NCBI RefSeq assembly: GCF_010015475.1
Contig: NZ_SSNI01000016.1
Location: 62,001 to 126,000 of the forward strand
Reading direction: 5' to 3'
DNA: 64,000 bases
DNA from: Pontibacter pamirensis
GTDB taxonomy: Bacteria; Bacteroidota; Bacteroidia; Cytophagales; Hymenobacteraceae
Position numbers and translations under genes: made by a program. The notes beneath the pieces are model-generated. The model searched no databases, was not told where the DNA came from, and was given only the letters and a program-made list of their open reading frames with translations. Below are positions 1-6,734 of this stretch, in pieces (within the stretch, counting starts at the first letter, position 1; each line of letters begins with the position of its first letter).

Positions 1-563
1 CGGGATCCTTTTCTGATGGTCAGGGTAGCACCTTCCTGCACCAGCACCGAATCCAGCAGTATATGGGGCTTGTCACTTTCCCATACAGTTTCCCCTATGG
101 CCTCTTTGCGGTGGAAGTAAGCGTTCTGCCCATAAGCTACCAGCTTTACGTCCTGCTGTTGCCCATTTGTCTGGAACAGGACAGAGTCTGCTACCAGAAA
201 AGGTAAATTCTCATCTGAAGGGTTAATGTTTACCTGCACTAGCACATACAGGCTGTCGCCGCCACGTAGATTCACATCGTTAGCCAGCGGGCTTTGCACA
301 CCATTAATTGTCAGCTGGTAAGGAGAGGCAGCAGCACCCGCCAACGTAATCTCGCTGATGCGGACAGCCTTTTCGTTGCGGTTGTATACCTTTAAGCGCT
401 TAGTAATGCTGCCCCGGCTAACGAATACCGTATCGAACAATACAGTATCCGCCGAGAACTCCAGCACTGCAGCAGGATCTGTGGTAATCACCTCATCCCT
501 TGGCTCGCAGGAGAACAGGCAGAGCAGCAGGAGCAGAGGCAGTAGGAAGAGGGTGTATTTCAA
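1..563 (-). CDS. Bacteroidota lipoprotein, unknown function (C-terminus beyond window)
   Basis: The frame is open from a TTG at 563 down to the window edge. The first 19 residues are a leucine-rich hydrophobic stretch ending in LFSCEP, a lipoprotein signal with the lipid-bearing Cys near residue 19. What follows (DTVFVSRGSITKR, then RISEITLAGAA, then RGGDSLYVLVQ) resembles a widespread Bacteroidota surface lipoprotein whose N-terminal part is Ig-like. No ATG precedes the TTG in frame because a TAG lies upstream, so the TTG start is the best choice. The C-terminal part is missing, so no function is offered. Confidence 0.7.
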   Translation of the reverse strand, partial: MKYTLFLLPLLLLLCLFSCEPRDEVITTDPAAVLEFSADTVLFDTVFVSRGSITKRLKVYNRNEKAVRISEITLAGAAASPYQLTINGVQSPLANDVNLRGGDSLYVLVQVNINPSDENLPFLVADSVLFQTNGQQQDVKLVAYGQNAYFHRKEAIGETVWESDKPHILLDSVLVQEGATLTIRKGS

Positions 564-730
564 GGTTATTTGAATTGTTTGACTGTTAAATTGCTACATG
601 GCTGTTCTGGATGATTAAAATTTTCCAGGTTCGCTAGCTAAAGTAGTATGGAGGTTTGAACTTAAGAAGAGTTGATGGGTGATTGACTTAAACAACCATA
701 CAACCATCAAACAATTTAGCCATTTAAAAC

Positions 731-772
731 AAAAAAGAGTGCAGCTTCAGCTATTCCTGCTTTACTGCACCC
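731..772 (-). terminator. Rho-independent terminator of prfA
   Basis: Read on the minus strand, the arms GGGTGCAG and CTGCACTC (737-744 and 765-772) pair with one G-U, and a run of six Ts follows. It lies about 30 bases past the prfA stop. Confidence 0.75.
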
Positions 773-800
773 TTTCTATAGATAACTACTGTTGCTGTTA

Positions 801-1877
801 TTACTCTGTTGCGGCACCTTCTTTCAGCCTCTCCGCATTCTCCGCCATACGCAGTTCTTCCACGAAGTCTTCGATACCGCCGTCCATCACATTCGGCAGG
901 TTGTAGACGGTATAGCCGATGCGGTGATCGCTTACGCGGCCTTGCGGATAGTTGTAGGTACGGATTTTATCGGAACGGTCGCCGCTGCCTACCATGCTCT
1001 TACGCTGTGCGCCCTCGGCTTCATTCTTCTTGGCCAGCTCAATCTCGTAAATACGGGAACGAAGTACAGCCAGGGCCTTGTCAAAGTTCTTTAGCTGCGA
1101 TTTCTGGTCCTGGCACTGCGCCACAACACCCGTTGGGATGTGCGTTAAGCGCACCGCAGAGTAAGTCGTGTTTACCGACTGCCCGCCAGGCCCTGACGAC
1201 ATGAACAAATCTTTGCGGATGTCGTTCATGTCCAGTTCTACATCAAGTTCCTCCACCTCTGGCAGCACCACTACGGAAGCTACCGATGTATGAATGCGGC
1301 CCTGCGTTTCGGTGGCTGGCACACGCTGCACACGGTGCACACCAGACTCAAACTTAAGCTTGCCATACACGTCTTCGCCAGACATGCCCACGATGATTTC
1401 TTTATATCCTCCGGAGGTACCTTCTGTGGCATCGATGAGTTCTGTGCGCCAGCCCTGCTTTTCAGCAAAACGGCTATACATGCGGTACAGGTCACCGGCA
1501 AAGATAGAGGCCTCGTCGCCACCCGCACCGGCACGAATTTCCATGATGATGTCTTTGCTGTCATCCGGGTCTTTCGGGATCAGCATCTCTTTCAGCAGAT
1601 CCTCCATCTCCTCACGCTGTGGAATCAACTCGTCCAGCTCTTCTTTGGCCATTTCCCTGAAGTCCTCATCCTTTTCGGTGGCAATTACCTGCTTGGCATT
1701 GTCGATGTTGCTCAGGATGTTCAGGTACTTCTTATATTCAACTACTATCTTGTCAAGGTCTTTATACTCTTTGTTCAGCGACTTATATTTCTTCATGTCG
1801 CTGGCCACATCAGGCTGGGTAAGCAACTGGCCCACCTCCTCAAATCGGTGATTAATGGCTTCTAACTTATCTAACAT
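801..1877 (-). CDS. prfA: Peptide chain release factor 1
   Basis: Recognises UAA and UAG in the ribosomal A site and triggers release of the finished protein. The 358-residue length is typical. The codon-reading PAT tripeptide is at residues 187-189 ([10 protein letters not shown]). The catalytic GGQ loop is at residues 231-233 ([10 protein letters not shown]). PAT rather than SPF marks this as RF1 and not RF2. The gene stands alone, with a minus-strand promoter box at 1902-1909 and a terminator at 731-772. Nothing is unusual about it. Confidence 0.98.
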   Translation of the reverse strand: MLDKLEAINHRFEEVGQLLTQPDVASDMKKYKSLNKEYKDLDKIVVEYKKYLNILSNIDNAKQVIATEKDEDFREMAKEELDELIPQREEMEDLLKEMLIPKDPDDSKDIIMEIRAGAGGDEASIFAGDLYRMYSRFAEKQGWRTELIDATEGTSGGYKEIIVGMSGEDVYGKLKFESGVHRVQRVPATETQGRIHTSVASVVVLPEVEELDVELDMNDIRKDLFMSSGPGGQSVNTTYSAVRLTHIPTGVVAQCQDQKSQLKNFDKALAVLRSRIYEIELAKKNEAEGAQRKSMVGSGDRSDKIRTYNYPQGRVSDHRIGYTVYNLPNVMDGGIEDFVEELRMAENAERLKEGAATE

Positions 1878-1901
1878 TGTTCTTCTCGGGTTTTATCTCT
1901 G

Positions 1902-1909
1902 CAAAGATA
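1902..1909 (-). promoter_or_regulatory. Bacteroidota -7 box for prfA
   Basis: The minus strand reads TATCTTTG, an exact TAnnTTTG match, 25 bases upstream of the ATG. No TTG lies at the usual distance upstream, so only the -7 element is supported. Confidence 0.45.
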
Positions 1910-2106
1910 TAAAATTGCAGTGTAGTTTCTTTAATACAATTCAGGCTAAAAAGTTGTTCAATGGCCGTAAAGTATTCATTTAGATAACCTTGCTACCTGT
2001 GCTTATAGTTTCCGGATGTGTGCCAAAAAACAGCTTCAAAACAATTTATACGCAGCACTGTTGGCTTTTTTAATGAGCAAAGGCTGCATGTTTGGCTTGA
2101 AACATT

Positions 2107-2114
2107 TAATTTTG
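2107..2114 (+). promoter_or_regulatory. Possible -7 box for the thioredoxin gene
   Basis: TAATTTTG matches TAnnTTTG exactly. The nearest TTTG (2091-2094) is only 12 bases upstream, closer than usual, so this is a weak call. Confidence 0.35.
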
Positions 2115-2178
2115 CACCCAGTATCTTAAATAGAGTACAATAATCTGATTTTTTAAACTGTAATAAAACGATAAACAT

Positions 2179-2499
2179 ATGGCCGTTATAAAAGCAACAG
2201 ACAACGATTTTAGCGATATACTTAATGGAAACGAAAAAGTGGTGGTGAAATACTATGCCGACTGGTGTGGAAACTGCCGCCTGTTCTCTCCTAAGTTCAA
2301 GCGTATGTCTGATGATGAGCAATTTACAAATGTTGCCTTTGTGGATGTTAATGCTGAGAACAGTCCCGAGGCCCGCAAGTTTGCCGGTGTTACAAACCTG
2401 CCTTTCTTCGCCACTTTTAAAAACGGCAAACTGGTTGACACTGTAGCCGCCAGCAAAGAAGAAGCCGTTCGTGACCTGATACACAAATTAGACATTTAA
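2179..2499 (+). CDS. Thioredoxin-family protein with CGNC active site
   Basis: A small thiol-disulfide exchange protein of 106 residues, the whole length of a thioredoxin fold. The redox pair is C30 and C33 in DWCGNCR; classical thioredoxins have CGPC, and the central Asn in place of Pro is expected to shift the redox potential. The cis-proline loop (NLPFFATF) is present. There is no signal peptide, so it is cytoplasmic. It lies 8 bases before the DUF6952 gene and is probably cotranscribed with it. The electron donor and substrates cannot be told from the sequence. Confidence 0.93.
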   Translation: MAVIKATDNDFSDILNGNEKVVVKYYADWCGNCRLFSPKFKRMSDDEQFTNVAFVDVNAENSPEARKFAGVTNLPFFATFKNGKLVDTVAASKEEAVRDLIHKLDI

Positions 2500-2507
2500 T
2501 CAAAGAC

Positions 2508-2750
2508 ATGAAGATACCTGCTATAAAGAAGCTTGTTGAAAATAATAATTTAGAAGAACTGATGGCCGCTGAGGCAGCCATTGTAGATGAACAACCAATT
2601 GCCATTGAGGTAGAGGGGGAGGATGAAGGCGAGCAGCTAACACATGTGCTAGCCGCTGTTTGGATTCTGAACGAGATGGAAGACAATGGTACTGATTTCA
2701 AAACTGCCCTGCGCATGTATACCCAAAAGGTGCGTGTTTCTATCAGCTAA
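2508..2750 (+). CDS. DUF6952-family small protein
   Basis: An 80-residue acidic cytoplasmic protein. Its pattern (MKIPAIKKLVE, then EVEGEDEGEQLTHVLAA, then GTDFKTALRMYTQKVR) fits a conserved Bacteroidota family I recall as DUF6952, usually found beside a thioredoxin or peroxiredoxin gene as here. There are no cysteines, so it is not itself a redox protein. It ends just before a very strong terminator, so the pair forms a short operon. Its function is unknown; a link to peroxide or thiol handling is inferred from its neighbour only. Confidence 0.8.
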   Translation: MKIPAIKKLVENNNLEELMAAEAAIVDEQPIAIEVEGEDEGEQLTHVLAAVWILNEMEDNGTDFKTALRMYTQKVRVSIS

Positions 2751-2761
2751 CAAGACTTTGT

Positions 2762-2817
2762 AAAATAAAGGCGAAGGCCCGGGATGATATTACATCCCGG
2801 GCCTTCGCCTTTATTTT
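2762..2817. terminator. Perfect 25-bp stem terminator
   Basis: Arms 2762-2786 and 2793-2817 are fully complementary around a 6-base loop, with A and T runs at the two ends. It can serve the thioredoxin/DUF6952 pair on the plus strand and transcripts arriving from the minus strand. Confidence 0.9.
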
Positions 2818-2949
2818 GTGTTACTTTGAAAACTGTATCAGGAACAAGAAGCCTTATGTCGCTTTACTCAAATAGCCTGACTTACAGTTAATGTAACGCA
2901 AAGCCATATTTATTCAGTTTTAGTCCCAGCGGGACTGTTGCATGTCGTT

Positions 2950-3561
2950 CTACAGGTTGTTCTTTGAGAAATACTCTTCCGCCATTTTACCTCCCTTTTC
3001 TGTGCATATACCGCGCACATAGTACAGATAGATGCTCCTGAAGACTTCAGCCAAGTTATAGCGATTAGGCGGAAATACGGCAGGATTTATCATCATAAAG
3101 AACTGCTCCATTATGATTTTAGTCACCAACTGCAGGTTGATATCTTTCCTAAAGTACCCTTGCAGAATGCCTCTGTTTAGAATTGCACTGTTCTGGTGGT
3201 GCGAATAATTGCTGAGGTAGTCCTGTGTTAGCATCCACGATTCAGGGTAGTATTGCTGCATATCGCTTATCATGAGCGGGTTTGTTTTACTTAGTGTGCT
3301 TATCCCATCCTGCAGCAGGATCATAATCTCCTCCACAGAGTTATTCGCACTGGCCAATAGCCGTATTTGCTCTTGTTTCTGCATTTCAATGTTAAAGAGC
3401 GTCACCTGCTTCACCATTTCAGCTTTGCTGGAAAACAGCTCCTGATAAGTTGTCCCCGGAATACCCACTTTCCGGAGAATGTCTTGCTCCTTATTGGCCT
3501 CAATTCCTTCCGCCTTGAACAGGTACAGAATCCTCTCTAAAACATTTTCTAGTAAAGCCAT
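2950..3561 (-). CDS. TetR/AcrR-family transcriptional regulator
   Basis: 203 residues, the usual TetR length. Residues 1-60 contain a TetR-like helix-turn-helix (ILRKVGIPGTTYQELFSSK, then EMVKQV). The rest is a helical ligand or dimerisation domain with no close relative I can name. The gene lies 152 bases downstream of cruF on the same strand, so it may regulate or be transcribed with the carotenoid genes; this rests on position only. Confidence 0.8.
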   Translation of the reverse strand: MALLENVLERILYLFKAEGIEANKEQDILRKVGIPGTTYQELFSSKAEMVKQVTLFNIEMQKQEQIRLLASANNSVEEIMILLQDGISTLSKTNPLMISDMQQYYPESWMLTQDYLSNYSHHQNSAILNRGILQGYFRKDINLQLVTKIIMEQFFMMINPAVFPPNRYNLAEVFRSIYLYYVRGICTEKGGKMAEEYFSKNNL

Positions 3562-3713
3562 ACGATTGCTGTTGTCATCCGTCTCAAATAAGGAAGCCGG
3601 GTTTACGTAAACGCACGAATAAAAGCTTCGGCACCCCCTTAAATTTAAGCACTATGCAAATATAGCTTTCCCTGACAAATTAAAAGTGCAAATTGAGATA
3701 GTTGCCTGAAATA

Positions 3714-4397
3714 CTACAATTGACTAAAGAGGCATATAAAGAAGACCAACTGCACCAGGTATACGTAAGGCGCCAGCTTATTTTTTTTAAAGATGTAAGC
3801 TTTCTGGAAGTAGAGCTGCAGCAAAAAAGCCACGGCAAACCAGCCAATGAAGTTTGAAAGCGGAATGGAGCCGCCTTGCCAGCTCCAGAAATCATACTGC
3901 ATGGCCACGGGCTCTATAAAATAATCCAGCAGCACCATAAGCAGCGCACCTGCGAGCGCCTTTGCCAGCCAATGCAATTTTAAGTAGTTGCTGATGTGGC
4001 CGGTCGTGTACACCAGCATCAGCCAGTTCAAGCCAATGAGCAGAGGCACCTCCCAAAGCTTCAGACCCAGGGCAGCACCGTAGCTATAGCTACCAAACAG
4101 CAACCCGGTATGCACGCCTAGCACCTCCGATAGGAAGCCTACCGCAAACACCACCACAGCAAAAAGCACAAAAGCTACGTTCCATTGCCGGTGAAAGCTA
4201 AAGAGCAGCACGTTCGTAAGCAGCAGGTTCATCGGCGTCAGTTGCTGGAAATACGTTGGATTACCGCTGAACAGCAGCCCCCATAAGCCTACGCAATGGA
4301 AAATAACCAGCACTGCCACTGCAGAAGGCAGCGCATACTTCCTGTACTTTTCCACGGCATGCTTAACAGCAGGAGCTGATTGTGTGGTGTCGGGCAT
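3714..4397 (-). CDS. cruF: Carotenoid hydratase-family membrane protein (CruF / DUF422 type)
   Basis: A 227-residue protein with about six or seven hydrophobic segments. The segments GFLSEVLGVHTGLLFGSYSYG and LLDYFIEPVAMQYDFWSW are typical of the CruF/DUF422 family. Members hydrate the 1',2' double bond of acyclic carotenoids in the membrane. The ATG at 4397 is chosen because it follows the upstream stop by 4 bases; an earlier ATG at 4415 would overlap that gene by 14 bases. It is translationally close to the crtD-type desaturase upstream, which fits a shared pathway to a hydroxylated acyclic carotenoid. The exact substrate is inferred. Confidence 0.85.
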   Translation of the reverse strand: MPDTTQSAPAVKHAVEKYRKYALPSAVAVLVIFHCVGLWGLLFSGNPTYFQQLTPMNLLLTNVLLFSFHRQWNVAFVLFAVVVFAVGFLSEVLGVHTGLLFGSYSYGAALGLKLWEVPLLIGLNWLMLVYTTGHISNYLKLHWLAKALAGALLMVLLDYFIEPVAMQYDFWSWQGGSIPLSNFIGWFAVAFLLQLYFQKAYIFKKNKLAPYVYLVQLVFFICLFSQL

Positions 4398-4401
4398 AGA
4401 T

Positions 4402-5886
4402 TTATACTTTCTCAACTGGTGTTACGGCTGGCACCAACTGTCCAACAATTTTAGCTGAAAGCAGGCACAACGGCACACCGCCACCCGGGTGCACACTACC
4501 ACCGCAGAAATAAAGTCCCTCAATCTGCGAGCTAAAGTTTGGGTGGCGCAGAAAAGCGGCCATCATGTTGTTGGAGCTGCTTCCGTACAAAGCGCCCGCA
4601 AAAGACGAGGTACGGCTTTCGATCTGGAGAGGATCCAGCACCTGCTCCTGGTCTATAAGTTCTTTTATATTCGTATGCAGCATGCTGCTGAGCTTCTTCA
4701 GCACTGTTTCACGGGTAGTAGCTATTAGTTGTTGCCAATCCTGCCCCTGGTGGTGCGGCACATTCACCATCACAAACCAGTTCTCACACCCAGCAGGTGC
4801 GTCCGCAGGCTCCAGCTTAGAAGTAATATTCACGTATACAGTCGGATCCAGACTGATGGTCTTACGCTGGAAGATATGTTCAAACTCCTCCCGGTAATCT
4901 CCACTAAAGAAGATATTGTGCAGGTGCAGCTCCGGAAACTGTTTCCTGATGCCCCAGTAATAAATGAGCGCAGAGCTGGAGCGTGGCTGCTTCAGGGTTT
5001 TCTCCGGAGCCGGGTGGTCGGAGAGGAGCCTGCGGTAAGTAGGCACAACATCCATGTTACTCACCACGACATCCGCATTATGATTGCCCTGTGCTGTTTT
5101 CACGCTCATCACTTTCCCGGCAAGCGTTACTATCTGCTCTACGGGCTCGTTATACCTAAATTCAACGCCCAACTCCTCCGCCAGCTTTACTAAGCTGGCC
5201 GCAATGGCATACATACCGCCTTTTGGATAAAAAGCGCCTATATTGTGCTCCAGGTGCGGAATGATGTTCAGTGTGCCAGGCGCCTGGTACGGATCAGAGC
5301 CGTTATAGGTGGCGAAACGATCCAGCAGCTGCACAAAACGCGGGTCTTTAAATTTGTTTGCATTTGCCTGGTGCATGGTTGTGGTCAGCCCTAAGTCGGT
5401 GAGGCAACCCAGCGCTTTTAATATATCCGGGCTCAGGTAAGTGCCCGCCTTGTGCAGCGACTTGTTGAGAAATGTGTCGGCAGTTCCTTTGTACAGCCGC
5501 CTGCTCCGGGCCAGCACCTCCCGCACATCCTGCTCCGGCACCCCTAACTGCTGCGCTGCCTCCCGGGCAAACCGCTCCGGGTCAGCATAGGCTTTTAAAT
5601 GGCTGCCGTCGGGCCAGAAGTAGTGGGTGATAGGGTTGAGGCGGGTATAGGTAAAGTAGCTCGCAGGTTTTCGTCCGGCCAGTTCAAACAGCTCATCCAC
5701 GAGGCGTGGCAACGTGAACAGCGAAGGTCCGGCGTCGAAGCGGTAGCCGCCCAGCCAGAACTCATGCATCTTGCCGCCAAAGCTGCCGTTGGCTTCGTAG
5801 ACCGTTACCTCGTAGCCTTTCAGGGCCAGCCGGATAGAGGCGGCGATACCTCCTATGCCTGCTCCAACTATGGCTGCTTTCTTCAT
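4402..5886 (-). CDS. Phytoene desaturase-family FAD oxidoreductase, probably CrtD-like
   Basis: 494 residues, the usual length for CrtI/CrtD desaturases. A Rossmann FAD motif opens the protein (AIVGAGIGGIAASIRLA), followed by YEANGSFGGKMHEF and GYRFDAGPSLF. The C-terminal family signature FCGGSVHPGGGVPL is near residue 460. Such enzymes remove hydrogens from the carotenoid backbone. The cruF neighbour suggests 1-hydroxycarotenoid 3,4-desaturation rather than phytoene desaturation, but the two activities cannot be separated by motif, so no symbol is given. No phytoene synthase gene is in this window. Confidence 0.9.
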   Translation of the reverse strand: MKKAAIVGAGIGGIAASIRLALKGYEVTVYEANGSFGGKMHEFWLGGYRFDAGPSLFTLPRLVDELFELAGRKPASYFTYTRLNPITHYFWPDGSHLKAYADPERFAREAAQQLGVPEQDVREVLARSRRLYKGTADTFLNKSLHKAGTYLSPDILKALGCLTDLGLTTTMHQANANKFKDPRFVQLLDRFATYNGSDPYQAPGTLNIIPHLEHNIGAFYPKGGMYAIAASLVKLAEELGVEFRYNEPVEQIVTLAGKVMSVKTAQGNHNADVVVSNMDVVPTYRRLLSDHPAPEKTLKQPRSSSALIYYWGIRKQFPELHLHNIFFSGDYREEFEHIFQRKTISLDPTVYVNITSKLEPADAPAGCENWFVMVNVPHHQGQDWQQLIATTRETVLKKLSSMLHTNIKELIDQEQVLDPLQIESRTSSFAGALYGSSSNNMMAAFLRHPNFSSQIEGLYFCGGSVHPGGGVPLCLLSAKIVGQLVPAVTPVEKV

Positions 5887-6022
5887 ACTTACAATGTACG
5901 CAGTTTTAAACTTTTGTGCTCTTAACCAACAGAGCCGAAAAAGGTTTTGCTCCAGCAGTTGGAGGTAATATTCATAGAGAGGCCTGAGCGCTTTGTTAGC
6001 TGCTGCAGAAGAGGTGTTTTTG

Positions 6023-6466
6023 CTAGTGCATCCTCCTGAACACTTTCTGATAGACTGGCCTCCGCATTCCGAACTGCAGCTTCATAAGCGGGTAGAGTAA
6101 CAGGTCCAGCAGTTTTATGCCGGTGCTGTAGGTGATAATGTCGTGGATGATGGCACCGCTGCCGTTTTTAGTTATAAGGTGTTTGTGCTGCCAGTAGCGC
6201 AGGGGAGGGGGCAGTTCCTGGCCTTGGTCTATGAAGTAAGCTTCTGTTTCGGTTACTTCCCTCTCTGTAATCAAGCTGGTCCAGCGGAAGGATTTTATCC
6301 CCGTTTGCAGTTCTACCTCCACCACATCGCCGGGCGCACTGCCATCAAAGCGCCGCAGCTTCAGGCGCGGGTAAGGCGGCGACAGCTTCCTGAACAGTTG
6401 CTCATCAAAGGCGTTAAATACGGCCATGTAGTCTTGTTGTACAGGTGTTTTCAGGTGAAGCTGCAT
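6023..6466 (-). CDS. SRPBCC (START-like) ligand-binding domain protein
   Basis: A 147-residue protein starting at the ATG at 6466. The frame is open further upstream, but those residues look random. The pattern LKTPVQQDYMAVFNAFDEQLF, then PGDVVEVELQTG, then TYSTGIKLLDLLLYPLMKLQF resembles the SRPBCC superfamily, whose helix-grip fold binds hydrophobic ligands. It lies 136 bases upstream of the carotenoid desaturase on the same strand, and such genes often accompany Bacteroidota carotenoid loci. A role in handling or modifying pigment is inference. Confidence 0.75.
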   Translation of the reverse strand: MQLHLKTPVQQDYMAVFNAFDEQLFRKLSPPYPRLKLRRFDGSAPGDVVEVELQTGIKSFRWTSLITEREVTETEAYFIDQGQELPPPLRYWQHKHLITKNGSGAIIHDIITYSTGIKLLDLLLYPLMKLQFGMRRPVYQKVFRRMH

Positions 6467-6659
6467 GATTTGACTTTTAATGGTTAATTGCTTTATACTG
6501 CCGCCGATATTCGAGTAGTAGTATATAGTGTGCGTGAGCCTCCAGACGCACTTGTGCAGCCTTGGGTCAAACCACCCCTGCCCCTCCTTGTCCAAGGAGG
6601 AGAATTGGATACTATTGCTTTAACCCTCTTCCAGAGTGAAAGTTTTACCTTCTGAAAAA

Positions 6660-6697
6660 AGAAAAGCCGCTGCATTGGCTCCTGCAGCGGCTTTTCT
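6660..6697. terminator. Bidirectional terminator
   Basis: A perfect 15-bp stem (6660-6674 and 6683-6697) with an 8-base loop and A/T flanks. It lies just past the stop of the minus-strand helicase gene. Confidence 0.85.
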
Positions 6698-6734
6698 GAT
6701 GCCTTTCAACAATGAACAATCAGCAATTTTCACC

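Larger units (their letters stand above)
1878..2178. other. Intergenic region between prfA and the thioredoxin gene
   Basis: About 300 bases between divergent genes. It holds the prfA promoter box (1902-1909, minus) and a possible box TAATTTTG at 2107-2114 for the thioredoxin gene. I see no further gene or strong hairpin. Confidence 0.5.

Noticed and set aside
1993..2484. 163-codon minus-strand frame opposite the thioredoxin gene
   Set aside because: It is antisense to a well supported thioredoxin and has no recognisable domain.
2922..2936. Small hairpin AGTCCC-AGC-GGGACT after the TetR gene
   Set aside because: The stem is only 6 bp and no T run follows on the minus strand, so it does not qualify as a terminator.
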